This document shows positions 1 to 5,815 of a stretch of 13,386 nucleotides of DNA, piece by piece. The notes below the pieces were generated by a model. That model worked only from the letters and a program-made list of their open reading frames with translations, had not been told where the DNA came from and searched no databases. This DNA is from Spirochaeta sp. UBA2779 (GTDB lineage: Bacteria > Spirochaetota > Spirochaetia > DSM-2461), in NCBI GenBank assembly GCA_002352375.1, contig DEIH01000252.1, forward strand, positions 1-13,386. Direction: 5' to 3'. The stretch's first letter is position 1; each line of letters begins with the position of its first letter. Position numbers and translations under genes: made by a program.

Positions 1-107
1 TCGCAGATAATCACATCGGATGATGAACGGGTTCCTCCTGAGAGAAGTCCTTTGATAATTGCCCCGCCCATGTTCCCTGCACCGATAAATCCAATTGTAT
101 TATTCAT
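1..107 (-). CDS. proC: Pyrroline-5-carboxylate reductase, N-terminal fragment (cut by window edge)
   Basis: Only the first 35 codons are inside the window; the gene continues beyond base 1. The ATG at 107 opens MNNTIGFIGAGNMGGAIIKG, which is the classic beta-strand plus GxGxxG Rossmann start of P5C reductase (GFIGAGNMGGAI), the NADPH-binding site of the last enzyme of proline synthesis (pyrroline-5-carboxylate to proline, cytoplasmic). A weak Shine-Dalgarno (AGGG) lies about 8 nt upstream. It follows the 77-codon gene by 29 nt on the same strand with no visible terminator between them, so it is probably the distal member of the leftward operon. The NAD(P)-binding start is shared with other dehydrogenases, but the GNMGGAI stretch makes ProC by far the likeliest. 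The catalytic C-terminal domain cannot be checked here. Confidence 0.85.
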   Translation of the reverse strand, partial: MNNTIGFIGAGNMGGAIIKGLLSGGTRSSSDVIIC

Positions 108-136
108 TCTACTACCCTATTCTTTTTATACCTGTT

Positions 137-370
137 TTATTCTACCCGAATTCCTGGATTTTTACCGTACCATATTTCCAGGCCGAAAAGGGTGTCTTCT
201 GATAAATAATCAGGATGCGGTCCATCCAGGATTCCAAGTGATTGTCTATAGTTGTTCACCAGCTGCCAGAGCTCCGGCAGCATAATCACTTTTTCCGGTT
301 GTCTTCCCCGGGATTGTATCTCGGTAATCTGCCTGTACACATCCGCAATAATCTCTTCTGCTCTTTCCAT
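137..370 (-). CDS. Small protein of unknown function (77 aa)
   Basis: I do not recognise this protein. It is soluble-looking, acidic to neutral, without a signal peptide, membrane helix or cysteine. It begins with a helix-like stretch (MERAEEIIADVYRQITEIQ), then GRQPEKVIMLPELWQLV, and ends with a segment rich in aromatic residues (FGLEIWYGKNPGI). Support for it being a real gene is positional: its ATG shares a base with the TAA of the upstream tetratricopeptide gene (TAATG, 368-372), a typical translational-coupling junction, and proC starts 29 nt after its stop. No independent Shine-Dalgarno is needed for such a junction and none is obvious. Function cannot be inferred beyond membership of this gene cluster. 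Confidence 0.65.
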   Translation of the reverse strand: MERAEEIIADVYRQITEIQSRGRQPEKVIMLPELWQLVNNYRQSLGILDGPHPDYLSEDTLFGLEIWYGKNPGIRVE

Positions 371-798
371 TAGGTTTTTAATGCCTGATACCGGAGGCGT
401 GCTTCCTCCATCCCTTCCAGGTCGCCAGTCTCCTCACAGCTGTCTGCAAGATTGAACCAGGCGTCTGCCAATTCAGGATTTGCTTTGACCGCAGATCTGA
501 ACATATCGGCAGCTTCCTCATATCGTCCACAAAGAAACTCAACGACTGCTCTGTTGTTCAATGCACCGGCGTGTTCGCAGTCTCTTAACAGGGCTTCATC
601 CAGGTATGCAGCAGCAGAATTGAGCCGCCCATTATTAATTCTCAGTCTGCCGATTTCACAAAGGGCATCGGCATCTTCAATATCTATTTCAGAGGCCTTC
701 AGCAGCTCTTTTTCAGCTTCAATTGTATTGCCTTCAGCGATTAAATCCAGGGCGTGGTTGTAACTCAAGGCTGCGGATTCCCGGTTAATTTTTGACAC
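370..798 (-). CDS. Tetratricopeptide-repeat protein (about 142 aa)
   Basis: This is a small all-helical TPR protein, probably a cytoplasmic protein-protein interaction scaffold; its partner is unknown. Roughly four 34-residue repeats are visible: residues about 10-42 (ALDLIAEGNTIEAEKELLKA), 43-76 (ADALCEIGRLRINNGRLNSA), 77-110 (AGALNNRAVVEFLCGRYEEA) and 111-140 (ADAWFNLADSCEETGDLEGM), with the usual small residues at positions 8 and 20 and the NPELADAW-type turn. An open frame extends back to an ATG at 888, but that part lies wholly inside the MFS gene and its residues (WPTVSVSELFYCSSSWAAACLP) look like an out-of-frame reading. I chose the GTG at 798, which overlaps the MFS stop by 14 nt; a TTG at 768 is an alternative. 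Neither has a good Shine-Dalgarno, so coupling to MFS translation is likely. No signal peptide with this start. Confidence 0.72.
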   Translation of the reverse strand: MSKINRESAALSYNHALDLIAEGNTIEAEKELLKASEIDIEDADALCEIGRLRINNGRLNSAAAYLDEALLRDCEHAGALNNRAVVEFLCGRYEEAADMFRSAVKANPELADAWFNLADSCEETGDLEGMEEARLRYQALKT

Positions 799-2086
799 GG
801 TTTGACGCGGCAAGCAGGCTGCCGCCCACGATGAAGAGCAGTAGAATAGCTCCGACACCGAAACTGTAGGCCACCTGTTCATTAGCAATTCCCAGTAGAA
901 AGGCCAATCGGGGAAATGCCCCCATTAGAAAGGGACCGAGAATAGCGGCAAATTTTCCCATTGTATTGTAGAACCCGAAGTATTCTCCCGATACATTTTC
1001 ATCGGGTATAAGGGATGCAAAATATGAACGGCTGAGGGCCTGTATCCCTCCCTGACTGGTGGCTACCAGGAATGCCACTGCGATGAAAATAGGAACAACT
1101 AAGCTGACAGGAACCAGGGGCATTACCGTTCCGAGGAATGTGATTACGGCATACACCCCGATACCGGTAAACAGCAGGGGCCGGGCACCGAATCTCTGTG
1201 CCAGATGTCCATACAGCAGGGCAAAGGGGAATGCCAGAATCTGTATCCCGATTACTGCAGCTAAGAGAACCATCATGCCCACACCGATACTCGAGGCAAA
1301 GTTTGTTGCCATCTTGATAATGGTGTTCACCCCGTCGATGTAGAAAAAATAAGCAATGAGGAAGAGAAATATCTTTTTATGTTTTCGAAGATCCCGAAAA
1401 GTCCGTCCCAGTCTTCGAAAGCTTTCGACAACCGGAGAGGGAACAGGATCGATTCCGTTTTTTTGTTTAACATTCTTTAAATAAGGGAAGGTAAAAAAGA
1501 GCCACCACAGAGCAGTCAGTCCAAAACTGATTTTTACACCAAGGACAGGTAAGCCGGCAGAAAAATCCATTCCGGAAAGTACAGCTATGATTACCAGGCT
1601 TATAAGAAAAGGTATAGTACTGCCGCCGATATATCCATACCCGAAGCCCTTGGATGAAACCATGTCCATTCTGTCCACCGAGGTGATATCCGGAAGAGAA
1701 GCATCGTAGAAGATATTGGCACCGGCAAAGCCTATAAATGTAAGAATGTACAGTACCAGAGCGATAACCCAGGCATCAGCGCCAACCAGAATCAACCCCC
1801 CTGTTGCCGCCACACCCAGCAGCCAGAAAGGTATAAACAGCTTTTTCCGGAATCCCCGGAAGTCTGAGAGTGTTCCCAGAACAGCTGCCATTAAAGCAAT
1901 AATAATTGCATATCCGGTGTTAGCGGTTCCCAGCCAGAAAGAAGTTTGTGTGTCCGAGAGTCCTCCGTTCCGGGCTACCTGTCCGAACCATAAGGGAAAT
2001 ATCGCCGTGGAGATAATCGTTGAATGAACGGAGTTGGCCCAGTCGTACATTACCCAGGAACGTTCAGGTTTGGTGAGTTTCTTCAT
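785..2086 (-). CDS. MFS transporter, UMF1 / Atg22-like family
   Basis: A 433-residue inner-membrane carrier with about twelve hydrophobic helices, the usual size for the major facilitator superfamily. The N-terminal YDWANS motif (residues 14-19), the ATG22-like block around residues 120-155 (GFAGANIFYDASLPDI, then GFGYGYIGG), the charged central loop near residues 203-235 and the NTMGKFAAILGP stretch in the C-terminal half are typical of the UMF1 (unknown major facilitator) group related to the fungal vacuolar amino-acid exporter Atg22. The transported substrate in bacteria is not established; amino-acid or small-metabolite efflux is only an inference. The ATG at 2086 has no Shine-Dalgarno, but a promoter-like sequence ends 6 nt before it (see promoter entry), hinting at a leaderless transcript. 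It is the first gene of the leftward cluster and is divergent from the two-component system. Confidence 0.88.
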   Translation of the reverse strand: MKKLTKPERSWVMYDWANSVHSTIISTAIFPLWFGQVARNGGLSDTQTSFWLGTANTGYAIIIALMAAVLGTLSDFRGFRKKLFIPFWLLGVAATGGLILVGADAWVIALVLYILTFIGFAGANIFYDASLPDITSVDRMDMVSSKGFGYGYIGGSTIPFLISLVIIAVLSGMDFSAGLPVLGVKISFGLTALWWLFFTFPYLKNVKQKNGIDPVPSPVVESFRRLGRTFRDLRKHKKIFLFLIAYFFYIDGVNTIIKMATNFASSIGVGMMVLLAAVIGIQILAFPFALLYGHLAQRFGARPLLFTGIGVYAVITFLGTVMPLVPVSLVVPIFIAVAFLVATSQGGIQALSRSYFASLIPDENVSGEYFGFYNTMGKFAAILGPFLMGAFPRLAFLLGIANEQVAYSFGVGAILLLFIVGGSLLAASNRVKN

Positions 2087-2121
2087 AGGGGTATAATATC
2101 ATAAAACAAACTCATTTTGAA
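2087..2121 (-). promoter_or_regulatory. Candidate promoter of the MFS operon, possibly leaderless
   Basis: Reading the minus strand, TTCAAA (2121-2116), a 17-nt spacer and TATTAT (2098-2093) match the housekeeping consensus at 4/6 and 5/6 positions. Only six bases (ACCCCT) separate the -10 box from the ATG at 2086, so transcription would begin on or next to the start codon. This agrees with the lack of a Shine-Dalgarno there. The -35 box overlaps the first of the 11-bp TTGA repeats. Confidence 0.45.
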
Positions 2122-2149
2122 TTTGACTTGACCCTCCGTTGAACCGGAG
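2117..2149 (+). promoter_or_regulatory. Three tandem 11-bp TTGA repeats, candidate response-regulator box
   Basis: The stretch divides exactly into TTGAATTTGAC, TTGACCCTCCG and TTGAACCGGAG. Each 11-mer starts with TTGA followed by A or C, at 2117, 2128 and 2139. Tandem half-sites one helical turn apart are the usual binding layout of OmpR/PhoB-family regulators, and such a regulator is encoded 33 bp downstream. The array sits between the two divergent genes and overlaps candidate -35 elements on both strands. Binding by this regulator is inferred. Confidence 0.45.
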
Positions 2150-2156
2150 AGAGAAT
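2128..2156 (+). promoter_or_regulatory. Candidate promoter of the two-component operon
   Basis: TTGACC (2128-2133, 5/6 to consensus), a 17-nt spacer and GAGAAT (2151-2156, 4/6) form a plausible sigma-70-type promoter, giving a leader of about 19 nt that contains the AAGGAGG Shine-Dalgarno (2171-2177). Its -35 box coincides with the second TTGA repeat, as expected if the regulator controls its own operon. A perfect TATAAT on the plus strand at 2092-2097 is an alternative -10, but its -35 (TTGGTG at 2070, 16-nt spacing) is poor. Confidence 0.35.
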
Positions 2157-2181
2157 CACAGGTGAAAGAGAAGGAGGAAGG

Positions 2182-2859
2182 ATGAAAGTACTTCTGGTTG
2201 AAGACGATACGGATATTGCATCCTTTGTATCAAAAGGTTTAAGAGAAGCCGGTTACGGTGTTGATGTAGCTCTGGATGGTGATTTCGGTCTGGAACGTGC
2301 CATGTCCGGACTTTATGAAATAATCATCCTCGATATTATGCTTCCCGGAAGAGATGGTCTTTCAATTATTTCAGAGATGCGTATATCCGATATTCAGACT
2401 CCGGTTCTCATACTCAGCGCCAAGCATAGTGTCGACGACCGCGTAAAAGGTTTAAAGGCCGGGGGGGACGACTATCTGGTTAAGCCCTTTGTTTTTGCCG
2501 AGCTGCTGGTTAGAGTGGAGGCTCTTATCCGGAGGGGGGGCCGGGCTACTGCGGCTCAGGAACTGCATGTGGCCAATCTTACTCTGGATCCCCTTACGCG
2601 GCACATTATCAGAAATGGGGATTCTATCGAACTTCAGCCTCGAGAGTACGCTCTGCTGGAGTTTCTGATGCGGAATACAGGAACGGTTGTTACCAAAACA
2701 CTTATTCTGGAGAAAGTCTGGGGGTACAATTTCGATCCACAGACCAACGTTGTTGATGTACTGGTGTCCCGGCTGAGAAGCCGGATTGATAAGGATTACC
2801 CGGTAAAGCTCATTCGAACCGTCCGGGGTGTGGGATATGTTCTGGAAGATCCGAGCTGA
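2182..2859 (+). CDS. OmpR/PhoB-family response regulator
   Basis: A 225-residue cytoplasmic DNA-binding regulator. The receiver domain (residues 1-115) has the acidic pair D8-D9, the phospho-accepting D51 in IILDIMLPGRDG, the switch S79 (LILSAK) and K101 (VKPF). The winged-helix effector domain (about 125-222) contains LQPREYALLEFLMRN, then LILEKVWGYNFDPQTNVVDV and the C-terminal wing IRTVRGVGYVLE. The effector domain most resembles the CusR/CopR branch, but the stimulus cannot be read from that. A strong AAGGAGG lies 4 nt before the ATG. The next gene, its presumed cognate sensor kinase, starts within its last codons, and an HtrA protease gene follows, so control of envelope proteolysis is a reasonable inference. 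Confidence 0.95.
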   Translation: MKVLLVEDDTDIASFVSKGLREAGYGVDVALDGDFGLERAMSGLYEIIILDIMLPGRDGLSIISEMRISDIQTPVLILSAKHSVDDRVKGLKAGGDDYLVKPFVFAELLVRVEALIRRGGRATAAQELHVANLTLDPLTRHIIRNGDSIELQPREYALLEFLMRNTGTVVTKTLILEKVWGYNFDPQTNVVDVLVSRLRSRIDKDYPVKLIRTVRGVGYVLEDPS

Positions 2860-4255
2860 ATTCTATAGGCGGATTAATGTTCGTTTAACTCTCATTGTAA
2901 CCCTGGCAGCGGCCGTTTCCTCCATTGTGGTTTACGCTCTTCTGCTGGCCTCTCTATTTATGGGTTTTGGTGACCAGGACCGGGGTGAACTGGATTCCCG
3001 GCTCCTTTCTTACTGGGCGGCCTGGCAGTACGGTGGGAATGATGCTGTGCTGAATAGAGCTTCTCTGGATATGAAAGAGTACGGCGGTCGGCCCTATCTT
3101 CTCATGCTGGACTCTGAAGACGGTGAGATGCTCGGAGCTCTTATACCCGGTGGATGGGAGCAGTTCAATCTGAAAGACCCGGATCTTATTAATCTGACTC
3201 CCGGATCCTATGCCTCCCTCAGGGCTGAAAGTCTGCCCTATGCGCTTCTTCTTACCGGAGTTGCTCTGGATGACGGTACCCGGCTTCTAGTTGGTTTGAG
3301 TACAGAAAACCATCAATTCCTTGTTCGTATGTATCAGCGAAACTATCCCTGGGCCCTGGGAGCTATCATTCTGGCAGGAGTACTGGTGGGTATTATTTCT
3401 TCCAGGAGACTGCTTTCTCCCATTGTTCGTTTGAATCAGGAAATCGATCACATCATTATTACCGGGGATTTGGGGCGACGGTTGGACAGCTCGGGAACCG
3501 GGGATCAGCTGGATGGTTTAATCAACCGTTATAACCGTCTTTTAGATCGTGTAGAGTCTCTTATCGGGGGAATGAAAGACACTCTTGATGCCGTTGCCCA
3601 TGATTTAAGAACGCCATTAACCAGACTCCGGGGGTATGCAGAGCTTGCATTGAGCAAGGGGAATACGGAAGAGTACGAGGAAGCTCTTGCCATGGTGGTT
3701 GAGCAGACCGACCAGGCGGGAGCCCTGCTATCGGCCCTGATGGATATCGCCGAAGCGGAACAGGGTATGCTTTCTCTGGAGGGGGTTCCCTGCAATCTCA
3801 GCACCCTGGCGGCAGAAGTAAGTGATATGTACGAACTGATTGCCGAGGAAAAGGGGCAGAGGCTGACTCTGGAGGCTCCGGATAAGGTTCTCATTTCTGG
3901 AGATCCGGTGAGACTTAGACAGATACTGGGGAACCTTGTTGACAACGCTCTGAAGTACAGCCCGGAAAGCGGCTGTATCGATATCAGATGCAGTTCCAGT
4001 GATGGAACAAGTTGGGCAGAAATTATTGATGACGGTCCCGGAGTTCCCGAGGAAGAAAGAGAAAGAGTTTTTGAGCGGCTTTATCGAGGAGACCGTAGCC
4101 GGGGTTCAAGGGGGCTTGGTTTGGGTTTGAGTATGGTAAAAGCACTGGTTGAAGCCCACAGCGGCAGTGTTGAAATTTCAAAAGTTAAAGGGAGGGGAGC
4201 CTGTTTTAAAGTGACTTTTCCCAAGATTACAGGGGAAAACATTTCAAAATCGTAA
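2837..4255 (+). CDS. Sensor histidine kinase with HAMP domain, partner of the upstream regulator
   Basis: An inner-membrane kinase of about 472 residues. Order: cytoplasmic basic N-terminus, TM1 (about 17-42), a periplasmic sensor of about 125 residues (45-168) with no recognised fold, TM2 (171-188), HAMP (about 189-242), dimerisation/phospho-acceptor domain with H255 in AVAHDLRTPLTRLRG, and the ATPase domain with the N box (NLVDNALKY, N370), G1 (DDGPGVP) and G2 (GLGLGLSMVKALVEAHSG). All catalytic motifs are intact. Its start overlaps the regulator gene by about 23 nt. I chose the ATG at 2837; a GTG at 2828 in the same frame would add three residues. The overlap and the shared promoter make it the cognate kinase of the regulator. 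No terminator is visible before the HtrA gene 66 nt downstream. Confidence 0.93.
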   Translation: MFWKIRAEFYRRINVRLTLIVTLAAAVSSIVVYALLLASLFMGFGDQDRGELDSRLLSYWAAWQYGGNDAVLNRASLDMKEYGGRPYLLMLDSEDGEMLGALIPGGWEQFNLKDPDLINLTPGSYASLRAESLPYALLLTGVALDDGTRLLVGLSTENHQFLVRMYQRNYPWALGAIILAGVLVGIISSRRLLSPIVRLNQEIDHIIITGDLGRRLDSSGTGDQLDGLINRYNRLLDRVESLIGGMKDTLDAVAHDLRTPLTRLRGYAELALSKGNTEEYEEALAMVVEQTDQAGALLSALMDIAEAEQGMLSLEGVPCNLSTLAAEVSDMYELIAEEKGQRLTLEAPDKVLISGDPVRLRQILGNLVDNALKYSPESGCIDIRCSSSDGTSWAEIIDDGPGVPEEERERVFERLYRGDRSRGSRGLGLGLSMVKALVEAHSGSVEISKVKGRGACFKVTFPKITGENISKS

Positions 4256-4321
4256 GGTTTCTGCAAGATTCCAGCAAGGTTGATGCATTATCTTTCTGAT
4301 ATCAAAATCAGGAGTGACTGT

Positions 4322-5737
4322 ATGACCAACCAAAAATTACACCGATCCAATCGGTTCCTCATCGTTTTAGGGTTCCTCTTCTCTCTTTCACTGATAATAA
4401 TCACTGTTCCATTGTCTGCTCAATCAGGGAATGCCGCCCTGGATCTTCAGAATGCTTTCAGGCAAATTTCAACAGACATTCTTCCAGTCGTTGTCCAGGT
4501 GAACACTGTTAATGTTATTGAGCGGAAAAAGGTAAACCCGTTTGAATTTTTCTTTCGTTTTCCCAACTCTCCCCAGCAGCCCGAATCACCTCAGACTCAG
4601 TCTTTCAGACAGGAGGGACTTGGCTCCGGTGTTATTGTAGAACGGCGTGAGGATCATGTTTATATTCTGACGAACAATCATGTTGTCGACGGTGCTGATG
4701 AAATTGAGGTGAATCTGAGCGACGGCCGGAAGTTCAATGCGACACTTGTCGGCGGCGATCCCCTGCGGGATCTTGCTTTGGTATCAATTGATACCAAAGA
4801 CAATCTTCCCATCGCCAAACTGGGTAATTCGGATGATGTCTGGGTGGGTGACTGGGTTCTGGCCATCGGTAATCCTCTAGGTTTTGAGTCAACTGTTACC
4901 GCCGGCATCATCAGTGCCAAAGGCCGGAATGCCGAAGGGCAGAATTTTACCGACTATCTCCAAACCGATGCGTCCATCAACCCTGGTAACTCAGGCGGCG
5001 CCCTTGTGAATCTCAATGGAGAGGTGATTGGAATTAACTCCTTCATCGCTTCAACCAGCGGTGGGAATATCGGATTGGGGTTTGCCATTCCCATTAACAA
5101 TGCCCGCCGGGCCATTGATGATTTCATCGAAAAAGGTAGTGTTGAGTACGCATGGCTCGGGGTTAATATGGGGGATTTGAACACAATCCTTTCAGAAGAA
5201 CTGGATCTTACAGGTAAGAGCGGCGCCTTTATTTACAATGTATACGGAGAATCTCCAGCTATGAAGAGTGATATTCGACCGGGGGATCTGATTACAAGTC
5301 TGGCCGGTCGGACTATCGAAAATTCTACCGACCTCTCCAGAACTGTTTCCTCACTGCTCCCCGATCAGAGTGTGCCGGTTATATTGATAAGAGACGGCAA
5401 TACCATGAATCTCAATATTCAGCTGGCGGTACGCACCATCGAACGTGACGGGGTAAATGTAAATGTCTGGCCCGGGTTCTCAGCTGTACCGGTAACAAGT
5501 GAATTGCGGGATCAGATGCGTATACCCCGAACTGCAGGGAACGTGTTGATCGGCGGTGTTGTGGAAGGCAGTCCGGCCTCAGCTCTGGGGCTGCGAAGCG
5601 GGGATGTTATTAAAGCCATCAATCGGAAGAATGTCCGTAACCTGCAGCATTTTTATGAACTGATTAACTCCGAAGACCGCCTGGAAATAAAAATCACACG
5701 TCAGGGCAATGATTTGGAGTTTATTCTGAATAAATAA
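4322..5737 (+). CDS. DegP/HtrA-type periplasmic serine protease with two PDZ domains
   Basis: A 471-residue S1C (Do family) protease-chaperone that degrades or refolds damaged envelope proteins. N-terminal basic stretch, hydrophobic core (about 12-30) and a VPLSA/QS junction suggest a cleavable signal peptide. The trypsin-like domain (about 40-265) carries H120 (TNNHVVDGADEI), D150 (DPLRDLALVSI) and S224 (INPGNSGGALVN). A Pro/Gln-rich loop at about 80-95 corresponds to the LA regulatory loop. PDZ1 covers about 270-375 (AWLGVNMG, SPAMKSDIRPGDLI) and PDZ2 about 390-470 (GSPASALGLRSGDVI). The ATG at 4322 is chosen because AGGAG at 4310-4314 lies 7 nt upstream; the frame extends back to a TTG at 4280 without such a site, and that would place 14 extra residues before the signal peptide. 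It follows the two-component pair on the same strand and is closed by a strong terminator. Whether it is DegP, DegQ or DegS in role is open; two PDZ domains favour DegP/DegQ. Confidence 0.95.
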   Translation: MTNQKLHRSNRFLIVLGFLFSLSLIIITVPLSAQSGNAALDLQNAFRQISTDILPVVVQVNTVNVIERKKVNPFEFFFRFPNSPQQPESPQTQSFRQEGLGSGVIVERREDHVYILTNNHVVDGADEIEVNLSDGRKFNATLVGGDPLRDLALVSIDTKDNLPIAKLGNSDDVWVGDWVLAIGNPLGFESTVTAGIISAKGRNAEGQNFTDYLQTDASINPGNSGGALVNLNGEVIGINSFIASTSGGNIGLGFAIPINNARRAIDDFIEKGSVEYAWLGVNMGDLNTILSEELDLTGKSGAFIYNVYGESPAMKSDIRPGDLITSLAGRTIENSTDLSRTVSSLLPDQSVPVILIRDGNTMNLNIQLAVRTIERDGVNVNVWPGFSAVPVTSELRDQMRIPRTAGNVLIGGVVEGSPASALGLRSGDVIKAINRKNVRNLQHFYELINSEDRLEIKITRQGNDLEFILNK

Positions 5738-5765
5738 TTAGTCTTTTTCATATCTCTCTCCCTGG

Positions 5766-5802
5766 AAAGGGGCAGACACGTTGTGTTTGCCCCTTTCTTT
5801 TT
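5766..5802 (+). terminator. Intrinsic terminator after the HtrA gene
   Basis: A 14-bp stem with one G-U pair (left arm 5766-5779, loop GTT 5780-5782, right arm 5783-5796; core GGGGCA/TGCCCC) is followed by CTTTTT. It lies 28 nt after the HtrA stop, so the regulator-kinase-protease transcript probably ends here. The next gene starts only about 13 nt further on. Confidence 0.85.
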
Positions 5803-5809
5803 CGATAAT
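5781..5809 (+). promoter_or_regulatory. Candidate promoter inside the terminator, for the second kinase
   Basis: TTGTGT (5781-5786, 3/6) lies in the loop and right arm of the terminator hairpin. It is followed by a 17-nt spacer and GATAAT (5804-5809, 5/6). Six bases then separate the -10 box from the GTG at 5816, so a transcript would start at the start codon. The -10 is good and the -35 is weak; without some such promoter the second kinase would depend on read-through. Confidence 0.35.
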
Positions 5810-5815
5810 AGGATA

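Noticed and set aside
452..763. Plus-strand open frame opposite the TPR gene
   Set aside because: Its Ser/Ala-rich product mirrors the TPR codons, and the minus-strand frame has clear tandem repeats.
370..888. Start of the TPR protein at the ATG at 888
   Set aside because: The first 30 residues would lie entirely inside the MFS gene and look like an out-of-frame reading, with no TPR features and no Shine-Dalgarno.
2135..2149. CTCCG/CGGAG inverted repeat as a terminator or riboswitch
   Set aside because: Arms of only 5 bp with no T-run; it is better explained as part of the 11-bp repeat array.
4280..4308. Separate promoter for the HtrA gene (TTGATG, 17 nt, CAAAAT)
   Set aside because: The -10 match is poor and the predicted start would leave almost no leader before or within the Shine-Dalgarno; co-transcription with the kinase is simpler.
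4280..4321. Upstream TTG/ATG starts for the HtrA gene
   Set aside because: They lack a Shine-Dalgarno and would put 13-14 extra residues before the signal peptide. The ATG at 4322 has AGGAG 7 nt upstream.
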